This document shows, piece after piece, positions 15,263 through 23,941 of a DNA stretch of 64,000 nt (its first letter is position 1; each line of letters opens with the position of its first letter). Location of the stretch: the NCBI RefSeq assembly GCF_001643775.1, contig NZ_CP011402.1:852001-916000 (forward strand), given 5' to 3'. Made by a program: the position numbers and the translations under genes. The notes beneath the pieces are model-generated. The model saw only the letters and a program-made list of their open reading frames with translations. It did no database searches and was not told the origin of the DNA. Origin of the DNA: Denitrobacterium detoxificans (GTDB lineage: Bacteria > Actinomycetota > Coriobacteriia > Coriobacteriales > Eggerthellaceae).

Positions 15263-15325
15263 CCAAAATCCCCACGTTTTGGGTGAGTAGTTAGGGGTCT
15301 CTCACTATGGGGGTGCATATTTTGG
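15263..15325. promoter_or_regulatory. Candidate LuxR-regulator operator dyads
   Basis: CCAAAA-TCCCCACG-TTTTGG at 15263-15282 is an inverted repeat with an 8-nt centre. A further TGGGGG plus TTTTGG at about 15308-15325 mirrors its CCAAAATCCCCA half. It sits 80-140 nt upstream of the LuxR start. Autoregulation is inferred. Confidence 0.4.
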
Positions 15326-15452
15326 GCGAATTATTAATTCAGACGTGAAAATATATGATTCTACAAAGAGATAATTCTTTTCCTGGGAACGTAGCGTCAA
15401 GGCCGAAACCCAGCGTGGTCGCCCCCTCGCTATTGATGCGTGAATGCTCTGA

Positions 15453-15458
15453 TATACT
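15453..15458 (+). promoter_or_regulatory. -10 box of the glycan locus
   Basis: TATACT ends 9 nt before the ATG at 15468, so the 5' leader would be 2-3 nt. No ribosome site is present. Confidence 0.4.
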
Positions 15459-15467
15459 TCTCCGCGT

Positions 15468-16607
15468 ATGAAAACCTTTCTAGTACATATCGCCAAGGGC
15501 TTGTTCAATATCCTGTACAAGCTTTTCTGCGCTACCACTAAGCGTAGGGATGAGATTCTCTTTTTCAGCCGCCAGACCAACGAACCAAGTTACGATTTCT
15601 GCTCGCTTGCACGTGACTTCGAGGCGTTGGGTTGGCACCCCGTCATCCTGGTGAAGAAGCTCGCCAAGTCCAGCGTCATTCCGTATTCGGGAATGGTATT
15701 CAAGGAGATCTACCATCTGGCGCGGTGTCGCATTTGCGTCGTCGATCGCTATGACCCCGTCATTTGCATGCTCAACTTCAGGAACGACGAGCCCACCTTC
15801 AAGGGCTCGGTGCCCGTGCATACCGATTACCCCGCCGAGCCGATAGTGGTTCAGATGTGGCACGCATTCGGCGCGTTCAAGAAGTTCGGGTATCAGAGCC
15901 TCGATACGCCTGAGGGGCATCGGTCCCAGACGCTCGAGCGCTTCGATATTCACCGCAACTACTCGTGGGTGGTTTGCTCGGGCGAAGCATGCCGCGCGGC
16001 GTTCGCCGAGGCCTTCGGCTATCCGAAGGAACGTGTTATCGCACTTCATCGCCCCGAATACCATAAGCTTCAGGGTTTGCGCCGCAGCGGAGGGGCGGAA
16101 CTGGTGTTCAACGACCCGCCCATTGCTCTTTTTGCGCCTACGCTGCGCAAGAGCAAGGCGTCACCGCATCCGTTTCGCGATGCGTTCGAGCATGGCGACG
16201 AGCTGCAAGGGCGCGTCAAAGCGAAGATAGCGTGGTCGTTCCATCCTCTCGACCAAGGGCTTTCGGCGCCAGGCGACGTTTCCGAGGCATTGCTTACCTG
16301 CGATTTCGTGGTTACCGATTATTCGTCGATTGTGTACGAGGCGTACTTGCTGGGCAAGCCCGTCATCTTCTATGTCCCCGATATCAAGCGCTATCGTAAG
16401 AGCCCCGGCTTGAATGCCGACCCCTTGCGCGTGGCGCCCGAATTGTGCGCTCGTACCGAAGATGAGCTTGTTTCCAAGGTGAACAAGGTTGCCCGCACTC
16501 CCGAAAGCTATCGATGGGATGCGTTGGAGCGCTTCGTGGCCCAGGCGTTCGATGGCGGTTGCGATGACTGCGTCGAGACGCTGCGTGCCTTGGCGGAGCG
16601 TTCGTAG
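15468..16607 (+). CDS. CDP-glycerol glycerophosphotransferase-like (TagB/TagF family) protein
   Basis: Product of 379 aa of the Glyphos_transf family (PF04464). Visible signatures are VVQMWHAFGAFKKFGYQSLD, the loop FAPTLRKSK and TDYSSIVYEAYLLGKPVIFY, which contains the conserved Asp/Ser-Ser pair near the phosphate-binding site. Family members polymerise or prime polyol-phosphate (teichoic-acid-like) chains at the inner membrane face. The N-terminal helix ILYKLFCATTKR is amphipathic and may dock on the membrane. There is no polyol-CDP synthesis gene nearby, so the donor is unknown. First gene of the surface-glycan locus. Confidence 0.85.
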   Translation: MKTFLVHIAKGLFNILYKLFCATTKRRDEILFFSRQTNEPSYDFCSLARDFEALGWHPVILVKKLAKSSVIPYSGMVFKEIYHLARCRICVVDRYDPVICMLNFRNDEPTFKGSVPVHTDYPAEPIVVQMWHAFGAFKKFGYQSLDTPEGHRSQTLERFDIHRNYSWVVCSGEACRAAFAEAFGYPKERVIALHRPEYHKLQGLRRSGGAELVFNDPPIALFAPTLRKSKASPHPFRDAFEHGDELQGRVKAKIAWSFHPLDQGLSAPGDVSEALLTCDFVVTDYSSIVYEAYLLGKPVIFYVPDIKRYRKSPGLNADPLRVAPELCARTEDELVSKVNKVARTPESYRWDALERFVAQAFDGGCDDCVETLRALAERS

Positions 16608-16703
16608 CGTAGCGGCTCCATGCGTGCGGGCCCGCTTGGCGGCGCGCGCGGCATGGCTATATTGAACATGAGAACTTATCTTCAGTGATGGGGGAATGAG
16701 ATT

Positions 16704-17738
16704 ATGGGATACGAAGCCCCTCGGGTATCGGTCATCGTTCCATGCTATAACGTGCAAGCCTACATTGGCGAATGCTTGTCTTCGCTGATGGGGCAGTCGT
16801 TTGCCGACTTCGAGGTCGTCTGCGTTGACGATGGCTGCACCGACGACACGATGCGCGTTGCGCGCGAGGTCGTGCAGGGCGACGATCGCTTCGTGTTCGT
16901 GAGCCGTGCCAACGGCGGGCTTTCGGCGGCGCGCAATACCGGCATCGATGCCGCGCGTGGCGAGTACCTTTTGTTCCTCGATTCCGATGATTACTACGTG
17001 CCTACGGCTCTCGAGAGGCTTATGGCCCGTGTAAGCGAAGCGGGCGTCGACGAAGATGGGGTCCCTCTCGAGTATGTGGACTTCACGGCTGAATCGTTCT
17101 ACGAGAGCAGCGCGCTGCGCAAGTCGAACGAAGAGGAATACGGCACACGTTCGAATATCGAAGGCGTAATGACGGGGCAGGCCCTGTTCGCCCGCTACCA
17201 GGGAATGCGTCAGTACATTTGCTCCGCGTGCTTCCACATGCTGCACCGTGGGCTGTTCGAGCGCAGCGGGATTCGCTTCCGCGAGGGAATCATCCACGAA
17301 GACGAGCTGTTCTCGCCCATGATCATCGCCTTCGCACGTCGTGCGGCGTTCCTCAACGAGCCGTTGTATATGCGTCGTATGCGCGAGGGGTCCATCATGA
17401 CGGTTGAGCGCGGGTTGCGTAATGTGAGCAGCTTCTTTGCCCTTACCCAGGAACTGCATGCCTGGGCGCACGAGCATGCTTCCGAATTCGAACCCGCATA
17501 TGCAGACGCCTTGGCCCAGCGCATCTACGAATTGCGTTCCATTATGGCTGCCGACGTGCGGTCGATTCCCGAGGGCGACATTGCCGCGTTTGCCCGGGGG
17601 CTTTCCGCTGCCGACCGCATGGATTTCCAGATGTATGCCGTTCAGCCTGCTGCGTGGGATGCGGAAGTCCGTAATTCCCATTCGTATCGTCTGGGACATG
17701 CATTGCTCGCGCCGGTTCGCTTGCTGAAGCGCAAGTAG
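16704..17738 (+). CDS. Family 2 glycosyltransferase
   Basis: Product of 344 aa. GT-A fold: VSVIVPCYNVQAYIGECLSS at the N-terminus, FEVVCVDDGCTDDT, ANGGLSAARNTGIDAARGEY and the DXD-type motif FLDSDDYY near residue 93. The middle has HEDELFSP as in LPS-type GT2 enzymes that accept galactose or glucose donors. There is no membrane segment; it would act at the inner membrane face on a lipid-linked glycan. The ribosome site is poor (GGGGGA 8 nt from ATG). It stands 96 nt from the TagB/F-like gene. Confidence 0.9.
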   Translation: MGYEAPRVSVIVPCYNVQAYIGECLSSLMGQSFADFEVVCVDDGCTDDTMRVAREVVQGDDRFVFVSRANGGLSAARNTGIDAARGEYLLFLDSDDYYVPTALERLMARVSEAGVDEDGVPLEYVDFTAESFYESSALRKSNEEEYGTRSNIEGVMTGQALFARYQGMRQYICSACFHMLHRGLFERSGIRFREGIIHEDELFSPMIIAFARRAAFLNEPLYMRRMREGSIMTVERGLRNVSSFFALTQELHAWAHEHASEFEPAYADALAQRIYELRSIMAADVRSIPEGDIAAFARGLSAADRMDFQMYAVQPAAWDAEVRNSHSYRLGHALLAPVRLLKRK

Positions 17739-17767
17739 CCAGCTTACGGCCGTATTCCACGTGAAAA

Positions 17768-17786
17768 AACGCCTTGGGGTGGCGTT
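17768..17786. terminator. Small stem-loop after the glycosyltransferase
   Basis: AACGCC (17768-17773) pairs with GGCGTT (17781-17786) after an A-run, so the T-run is on the minus strand. It is a weak terminator candidate. A GATAAT box follows at about 17803 and could start the gtrA transcript. Confidence 0.35.
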
Positions 17787-17835
17787 CCTTCCCCTGTACC
17801 TGCGATAATACGGGGGAAGAATAATCGGAGGTTAC

Positions 17836-18255
17836 ATGAAGAAACTAATTGCCCAGTTCATGAAGTTCGGCGTCGTAGGCGTCATCGCGTTCGTCATCGA
17901 CTATGGCCTGCTTGCGCTTCTCACCGAAGTGTTTAGTGTGAATTACCTGGTAAGCGCTACCATCTCGTTTACGGTGTCGGTCATTTTCAACTACGTCGCC
18001 TCTATGCGCTACGTGTTTACGCACAAGGAGGACATGTCGCGCAGGCGCGAGTTTGTTATCTTCGTCATTCTTTCCGTCATTGGCCTGCTTATCAATAACC
18101 TCTGCATGTGGGCGGGCGTGGAGCTTTTCGGCATCCATTACCTCATCACCAAGATCGTGGCCACGGCCATCGTCATGGTATGGAACTTCGTAACGCGAAA
18201 GATTTTCCTGGATGCGGGCGATGCCCCGCAGGAGGGGGCAAGTAGTCATGACTGA
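17836..18255 (+). CDS. GtrA-family membrane protein
   Basis: Product of 139 aa with four membrane helices: FGVVGVIAFVIDYGLLALL, YLVSATISFTVSVIFNYVAS, FVIFVILSVIGLLINNL and LITKIVATAIVMVWNFVTRK. This matches GtrA (PF04138), small proteins proposed to flip or assist polyprenyl-linked sugars. GGAGG sits 5 nt before the ATG. It overlaps the next gene by 8 nt, so it is translationally coupled to the DUF6056 protein. Confidence 0.92.
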   Translation: MKKLIAQFMKFGVVGVIAFVIDYGLLALLTEVFSVNYLVSATISFTVSVIFNYVASMRYVFTHKEDMSRRREFVIFVILSVIGLLINNLCMWAGVELFGIHYLITKIVATAIVMVWNFVTRKIFLDAGDAPQEGASSHD

Positions 18256-20062
18256 TTCCTCTAGGAAGTCGGGTTCGTTCGCCGTGCGCTCGTACGGCAT
18301 GAGGCTGGGGAAGGGCGCCAAGGCATCTCAGGAAGCTTCGGCCGTCGCTCCCGCGGTAGCCGCCGCAAAGCCCCAGACGGGGCAGGCCGACGCCCCTACT
18401 GCGCCTGCAACCCAGGTGCCTTCTGCCGACACCACCGCAGCCCTTACCCCGGCTCAGGTGGCCGAGCTCGAGTCGCGGAAGCAAGCCGATGGCGCGCAGG
18501 CTCCCTCGGGTGATGCTCAGCCTGCTCAAGATGCGGCCCCCACGGCAAGCGCGCCCGTAACCTACAATGCCCCCGTTGCCGCAAGCAAGCGTCAGATGGG
18601 CACAGCCGCACGCGTTGCCATCATTCTGGGGGCCATCCTCGTGGCTCTCGTTCTGGTTGCGCCGCTGCTGGCCGTTTCCGTGTACGACCGCCCTAGCGGC
18701 GACGACTTTTCCTATGCGCTTGCCACGTCGCAGCTGGTGGCAAGTGTCAATGCCAATCCCATTACGCTCGTTCAAACGGCCGTTCAGACGTCGCTTTCGT
18801 ATATGCAGACCTGGCAGGGCCTGTATACTTCGGCGTTTTTGCTTGCGCTTCAGCCGGGCATCTTCGGAATGCAGTATTACGGCATTGGGGCAATCCTCCT
18901 CATCGTGTGCACGTATCTTGCGAGCCTCTATTTCACGCGTAGGGTCGAGCGCAGCCTGCTCGGCCTTCCTGCGCGCTGGTGGATTCCCGCTGGCATTGCG
19001 CTCGCCACGTTTTTGCTCCTGTGCATGCCCGATGTCTGCGAGGGCATCTACTGGTTCAACGGCGCGTGGAACTACACGCCGTTCTTCCTGCTCGCGCTTG
19101 TGAATGCGGGTCTGTCCATCAGGTCACTCACGGTGCGGTCCACGGTTGCTCATGGCTTCTGCGTTGTTGGGCTGTGCGTGCTCTTGTTCCTCACGTCGGG
19201 CGGCGATCACGTCATGGCGTTCTACAACCTCATGCTTGCCCTGGGGTGTGCCGTCATTGGCTTTGCGCGCCGTCGTTGGGCCCAGATCTTCCCGCTTCTC
19301 GTGGGAGCCTTCGGGTTCTACTTGAACGTAACCGCTCCGGGCACGGCCGTGCGCCAGGCGTTCTTCGTGAGCCCGGGCATTCCGAAGACCATTGCCGTTT
19401 CCGCCCTATATACGCTGCAGAGCCTGCAAGACCTGCTGAGCGTTTCCTTCTTGCTGCTCCTCGTCATCCTCACGCCCATTCTTTGGTCCTGGGCGGGGGT
19501 TACGCAGCGCAAGGTACGCGGAGTCTACCTGGTCGTCTTCTTCGTGCTTTCGTATCTGGCCATTGTGGGCCTGAACTGTGCCCCCTATTACGGCATGGGC
19601 GTATTCGGCGAAGGCCGCGTGCGTAATGTCGTGTGGTTCGCCAGCGTGGTGCAGGCGCTCATGCTGTATGGCTACGCGCTGTGCGTCGTTCGCCAGCGTG
19701 CACGTAACGCCAGCGTGCGCGTCGACCTCATCACCAAGAACATTCCCTATGCGCTCGTTGCCCTGGGCATCGTGGCGTGCATCGTGGGCGTTGCCGCGTT
19801 TGGTGGCGCTTCGGTGGGGAAGAGCAATGCGCTTCTGGCGCTCAACGACATGCGCAATGGCAGCGCCGTCCAGTTCGCCCAAGAGAACGACGAGCGCGAT
19901 CAGATTCTCTCGGAAGCGAAGTCGACTGAACTCGTTGCCGTCCCACGTTTGGAATCGCATCCCGTTACGCTGTTCTTCACCGACCTCGACAACGATATGG
20001 GCGACGACTGGGCTTCCACGGTTGCAGCCTATTACGGATTGGTGGGGGTAGTCTATGAGTAG
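18248..20062 (+). CDS. DUF6056-like multi-spanning membrane protein
   Basis: Product of 604 aa from ATG 18248, inside the gtrA 3' end. The first 115 residues are an Ala/Pro/Gln-rich, probably disordered cytoplasmic tail. About ten membrane helices follow. After the first helix, YDRPSGDDFSYA gives an Asp pair outside the membrane, as in GT-C glycosyltransferases, and then EGIYWFNGAWNYTP, typical of DUF6056. The role is probably transfer of a sugar from a polyprenyl-phosphate donor to a surface glycan (inference). It overlaps the following GT2 gene by 8 nt. Confidence 0.8.
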   Translation: MTDSSRKSGSFAVRSYGMRLGKGAKASQEASAVAPAVAAAKPQTGQADAPTAPATQVPSADTTAALTPAQVAELESRKQADGAQAPSGDAQPAQDAAPTASAPVTYNAPVAASKRQMGTAARVAIILGAILVALVLVAPLLAVSVYDRPSGDDFSYALATSQLVASVNANPITLVQTAVQTSLSYMQTWQGLYTSAFLLALQPGIFGMQYYGIGAILLIVCTYLASLYFTRRVERSLLGLPARWWIPAGIALATFLLLCMPDVCEGIYWFNGAWNYTPFFLLALVNAGLSIRSLTVRSTVAHGFCVVGLCVLLFLTSGGDHVMAFYNLMLALGCAVIGFARRRWAQIFPLLVGAFGFYLNVTAPGTAVRQAFFVSPGIPKTIAVSALYTLQSLQDLLSVSFLLLLVILTPILWSWAGVTQRKVRGVYLVVFFVLSYLAIVGLNCAPYYGMGVFGEGRVRNVVWFASVVQALMLYGYALCVVRQRARNASVRVDLITKNIPYALVALGIVACIVGVAAFGGASVGKSNALLALNDMRNGSAVQFAQENDERDQILSEAKSTELVAVPRLESHPVTLFFTDLDNDMGDDWASTVAAYYGLVGVVYE

Positions 20063-21113
20063 CGCTGCTCCGCAGCTTTCCGTAATCGTTCCCGTCTACA
20101 ACGCCCAGACGTACTTGCGCCAGGCGCTCGATTCGGTTGCGCGCCAGACGTTCGAAGACTTCGAGGTGCTGCTCATCAACGATGGGTCTACCGATGAATC
20201 TGGTGTCATCTTGGAAGAGTACGCTTCTGCCGATGCGCGCTTTCGGGTTATCTCGAAGGAGAATCAGGGCTACGGGGCAACGGTGAATCGTGGCATCAAC
20301 GAAGCGCGTGGCGCCTACGTGGCCGTGTTCGAGCCCGACGACTTCCTGGAGCCAAGTGCATACCATACGCTGATGCAGCTGGCGCTGTCCGCTTCGGCCG
20401 ATGTGGCCAAGGCAAACTATTGGTTCTATTGGAGCAAGCCCCAGGATCGCAACCAGGTTATCTCGGTGGTTACCGAGCAGATGGCCGCGCAGCCGTTTTC
20501 CCCGCACGACATTCCCGAAGTCGTATTCGGCATTCCGTCGATCTGGTCGGCGGTATATCGTCGCGCCTTCTTGGACGAACAGGGGATTCGCCTTCTGGAA
20601 ACGCCCGGCGCCAGCTATCAGGACCTGGGCTTTTCGTTCAAGGTATTTTCCAGCGCGCGCGTCATTGCGGCTACGCAGGAACCCGTGCTTCATTATCGTC
20701 AGGACAACGAGTCGTCTTCAGTGAACAGTCCGGGTAAGGCGCTGTGCGTCTGCGGCGAATTCGATGGCATCGATGCGTTCATCGCACAGGATGCCAGCCG
20801 TTCGTGGCTTGCGCCCTATGCGTTCCGGTTGCGCTACGACAGCTACATGTGGAACTTCCAGCGACTCGAGGGCGAGTTGCGCACCCAGTTCCTCGATCGC
20901 ATGCAGGCCGATTTGCAGCAGGGCGTGAACGCGGGTGCCTACGAGCCTAGCCTGTTCAAGCCCCATCAGCGTAAGAACCTCGACGTTATTCTGAATCGTC
21001 CCCAGGTGATGCTTCGTCATTTGCCCGCGCATCCTTCCGCATGGCAGAAGATGGCGTATTACACCCGCATTGGCGGGTTGGGAACCGCCCTGGCCATGGT
21101 GAAGGCCCGATAG
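20055..21113 (+). CDS. Family 2 glycosyltransferase
   Basis: Product of 352 aa. The N-terminal GT-A domain has LSVIVPVYNAQTYLRQALDS, FEVLLINDGSTDESG, KENQGYGATVNRGINEARGA and an altered DXD segment VFEPDDFLEP. A conserved WSAVYRRAFLDEQGIRLLE segment suits O-antigen-type GT2 enzymes. No membrane helix. It starts within the 3' end of the DUF6056 gene, so the two products are probably made in fixed ratio and act on the same acceptor. Confidence 0.9.
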   Translation: MSSAAPQLSVIVPVYNAQTYLRQALDSVARQTFEDFEVLLINDGSTDESGVILEEYASADARFRVISKENQGYGATVNRGINEARGAYVAVFEPDDFLEPSAYHTLMQLALSASADVAKANYWFYWSKPQDRNQVISVVTEQMAAQPFSPHDIPEVVFGIPSIWSAVYRRAFLDEQGIRLLETPGASYQDLGFSFKVFSSARVIAATQEPVLHYRQDNESSSVNSPGKALCVCGEFDGIDAFIAQDASRSWLAPYAFRLRYDSYMWNFQRLEGELRTQFLDRMQADLQQGVNAGAYEPSLFKPHQRKNLDVILNRPQVMLRHLPAHPSAWQKMAYYTRIGGLGTALAMVKAR

Positions 21114-21121
21114 GCTGCGAT

Positions 21122-23941
21122 ATGACGACGGTCGCTCGAGCTCGCAGGGAAGAAGGGGGCTTCGTGCGTGCCCGCGTCGCGATTCTTCACATCCTTTCAT
21201 TCGTCCTTCCCCTGGTCATCCTTGGTTGCGTTTACGCGCTCCGGGGCATGTACCCCTTTGGGGAAACGGGCGTTGCCGTGTGGGATATGGACATCCAGTA
21301 CATCGGTTACTTCGAATGGTTGCGCGACGTGTTGCATGGGCAGGGTTCGCCCTTCTACTCCTTTTCCATGGGCATGGGCGAAAACACCGCCGCGCTCGTG
21401 GCGTATCACCTTTCCAGCCCGTTCAATCTTCTCCTGGCCTTTTGGGGCGAGGATAGCATCGTTGGATTCTTCAACGTAGCAGTGTTGCTGAAGCTCTCTT
21501 GCGCGGGGGCGACCTTCTTCGCCTTTGCCCGAAATCGCTGGCATCTGGGTGCGGCCGCATTGCTTGCCTCTACGTCGTATGCGCTGTGTGGATGGGCGTT
21601 CGCCCAGGCCAGCAATATCATGTGGCTCGATGGCTTCATCATGTTGCCGTTGGTGGCGTGGGGCACGTATCGCGCCGTTGAGGGCGAGCGATACGGGTTG
21701 CTGTTCTGCTCGGTTGCGCTTGCCGTCTTGTTCAACTGGTACACCGCCTACATGGATTGTCTTCTTTCGCTCCTGCTGTTCCTGGTGTATCGCTGGGAAG
21801 TTACGGGTGCGTCTCGCCCTGTGGGCGAGGGGGTTTCCCTTGGGACGCGCATCGCGCGCGCCTGTCGTCGCGTCGTGGCGTCTCGTTCGACGCTTCGCTA
21901 CATTGTCACCATGGTGCTGGCTCTCTGCGCGAGCATGGTGCTATTCCTGCCCTCTATGCTGTGCCTCATGCAAGGTACCGAAAGCAGCTTCAACTTGCTG
22001 AAGGCGCTTATGCCCATCCCGCTGTTCCCACCGTGGGATATAGGGGCATATGCTGTTTCGGGCGTGGTTCCCGAAACGTCGACGAGCCGCGTCCCCGCGT
22101 TGTACGTGAGTGCGTTTGTCCTGGTTGCGGCCGCTTTGCTCTTCTGCGATAAGGACGTTTCCAAGCGCAAGCGCATCGCCTGGGCGGTGCTGCTTGCCTG
22201 CGCCGTTGCGGGCGTCATGTTCGTGGGCCCTTCCGTTGTGTGGAGCGATATGAAGCTCACCACGTCGTTCTACTTCCGCCATGGCTTTGTCGTGGCGTTC
22301 GTTCTGGCGGTTTGCGCGTGCGAAGAGCTTTGCTCTCTTCGGCGCGCTTGCGCTGGAAGCGGTGCTTCCGTTGAAACGCCCCAGCACGCAGCGCTCTTCC
22401 ATGTGCGGGTGACTCGATGCGTGGTCGTTCTCGTTGTCGTCGTGCTTGCGTCGTCGGCTCTTGTCATCGTGACGCATGCCGAGGGCGCTCCCTCGGGTCT
22501 TGCCGTGGCCGCTACGGTTGCGTCGCTGCTCGCGTCGGGCGTTCTGCTGGTCGTTTGGCGCGCTCGATCCCAGCGTGCTTCTCTTGCACACGGCAATGGC
22601 GGTGTTGCCGCGCGGGTTGTGCTTTGCGTGGCGGTGGCTGTCGTTTCGGTGGACGTGGGCTTCAGCGCATATCAGGCGTTTCGCGTCTATGGCTCTTCCG
22701 TGGATGCTCATGCGCAGGAGCAGGCTTCCATCGACGCTCTCGTTCAAGGCTCGGTCGCCGATGCGGCGGGGCAGGATGGTCTGCTCGTGAACATGGCGGG
22801 CGCTGATCGCGACGGCACGCGCGCCCAGATGCAGATTCCCCAGACGACCGCGTTGTTTACCAGTTCGGTGCAGAGCATGGGGGAGTATACGTCCATGGTG
22901 AATGGTTCGCTGTATACCATGCTCTCAGCGCTTGGCTATACGGAAAACGACCCCATCTTTGGCTACTATGCCAATTCGTCGCAATTGCTTGCCGATTCTC
23001 TGCTTGGCGTCGACTACGTGCTTTCCGCAACGCAGCCTGCGGGCGATGCGACGCTCGTTTCCTCGGGTGCTTTGTACGAATACGATTTGTATCGCTATAA
23101 CGCCTCGCTGCCTGCGGGGTATGGCATTGCGGGGAGTGGCTCTGTTTCGTGGGGCAGCGACCCGTTTGCCAATCAAGTGCTCATGCTCCAGGACGCCACG
23201 GGCAGCGATAGCGCCTTGAGCGCATATGTCGACGCAGACGTAACGGAAGTCTCTCGCGTCGCCGAGGGCGCGTGCGAATGCTCGTTCCAGGTCACCGTCG
23301 AGCGGGATGGCCCCCTTTATCTGGATTTTCCTGTTATCGCACAAGCGACGCGGAACCATTGCTGGAACATGGTTGCCCAGGTGTACGTGAATGGCTCGCC
23401 CGTTGAACTCGTTGGTTCTAATTTCAGTGGAAACGTGCTCTATGCTGGTACGTTCTCCGAAGGTGATACGGTTCAGGTGACATTGTCGTTTGTCGAGCCC
23501 CAGGCTTCGTGCGTAACGGTTCTTGATGGCGAGCAGTGCAAGGGCGCGGTGGCGGAATGCGTTGCGCGCGCATCAGCGAGCGATCTCATCGTGGCGAAAA
23601 CGCTTGATGAGGACGTACTGGCAGATTGCCTCTCCATGCTCGATGCCGAAGGATTCAGCGTTCTTTCTTGGGAAGACGGCCACGTAACCGCCACGTTCAA
23701 TGCTTCGTCGAGCGAGTTGCTCATGTTGCGCATACCCTATGCGCCGGGTTGGGAGGCGTTCGTGGATGGCGAACGCGTCTCCGTCGTCTCGTGCTATACG
23801 GGGCTTTCGGGCGTATGGGTGGAAGAGGGAAGCCATACGGTCGAGCTGCGCTTCACGCCGCCGGGCCTGTACGCGGGCATTGCCCTTTCCGTGTTTGGCG
23901 TGCTTGCTTTCTTCGTACTTCGCCGCAGGTGGGAAAGCTAG
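21122..23941 (+). CDS. YfhO-family membrane protein
   Basis: Product of 939 aa from ATG 21122; a GTG at 21164 with a better ribosome site (AAGGGGG) is an alternative. It has about a dozen helices in the first 550 residues. YfhO-type (PF09586) hallmarks are WDMDIQYIGYFEWLRD, YSFSMGMGENTAAL and YHLSSPFNLLLAF after the first helix. A large extracytoplasmic C-terminal domain has YAPGWEAFVDGERV followed by a final helix and RRRWES. YfhO proteins in Firmicutes help glycosylate lipoteichoic acid. Here it probably decorates the product of this locus. Confidence 0.88.
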   Translation: MTTVARARREEGGFVRARVAILHILSFVLPLVILGCVYALRGMYPFGETGVAVWDMDIQYIGYFEWLRDVLHGQGSPFYSFSMGMGENTAALVAYHLSSPFNLLLAFWGEDSIVGFFNVAVLLKLSCAGATFFAFARNRWHLGAAALLASTSYALCGWAFAQASNIMWLDGFIMLPLVAWGTYRAVEGERYGLLFCSVALAVLFNWYTAYMDCLLSLLLFLVYRWEVTGASRPVGEGVSLGTRIARACRRVVASRSTLRYIVTMVLALCASMVLFLPSMLCLMQGTESSFNLLKALMPIPLFPPWDIGAYAVSGVVPETSTSRVPALYVSAFVLVAAALLFCDKDVSKRKRIAWAVLLACAVAGVMFVGPSVVWSDMKLTTSFYFRHGFVVAFVLAVCACEELCSLRRACAGSGASVETPQHAALFHVRVTRCVVVLVVVVLASSALVIVTHAEGAPSGLAVAATVASLLASGVLLVVWRARSQRASLAHGNGGVAARVVLCVAVAVVSVDVGFSAYQAFRVYGSSVDAHAQEQASIDALVQGSVADAAGQDGLLVNMAGADRDGTRAQMQIPQTTALFTSSVQSMGEYTSMVNGSLYTMLSALGYTENDPIFGYYANSSQLLADSLLGVDYVLSATQPAGDATLVSSGALYEYDLYRYNASLPAGYGIAGSGSVSWGSDPFANQVLMLQDATGSDSALSAYVDADVTEVSRVAEGACECSFQVTVERDGPLYLDFPVIAQATRNHCWNMVAQVYVNGSPVELVGSNFSGNVLYAGTFSEGDTVQVTLSFVEPQASCVTVLDGEQCKGAVAECVARASASDLIVAKTLDEDVLADCLSMLDAEGFSVLSWEDGHVTATFNASSSELLMLRIPYAPGWEAFVDGERVSVVSCYTGLSGVWVEEGSHTVELRFTPPGLYAGIALSVFGVLAFFVLRRRWES

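Larger units (their letters stand above)
15186..15467. other. Divergent intergenic region
   Basis: About 280 nt between the LuxR gene and the glycan locus, AT-richer than its surroundings. It contains the CCAAAA/TTTTGG dyads (15263-15325) and, at its right end, a TATACT box. No gene is supported. Confidence 0.5.

Noticed and set aside
16161-17699. Long minus-strand frames opposite the TagB/F-like and GT2 genes
   Set aside because: Shadows of real plus-strand coding sequence; the plus-strand products carry full family motifs.
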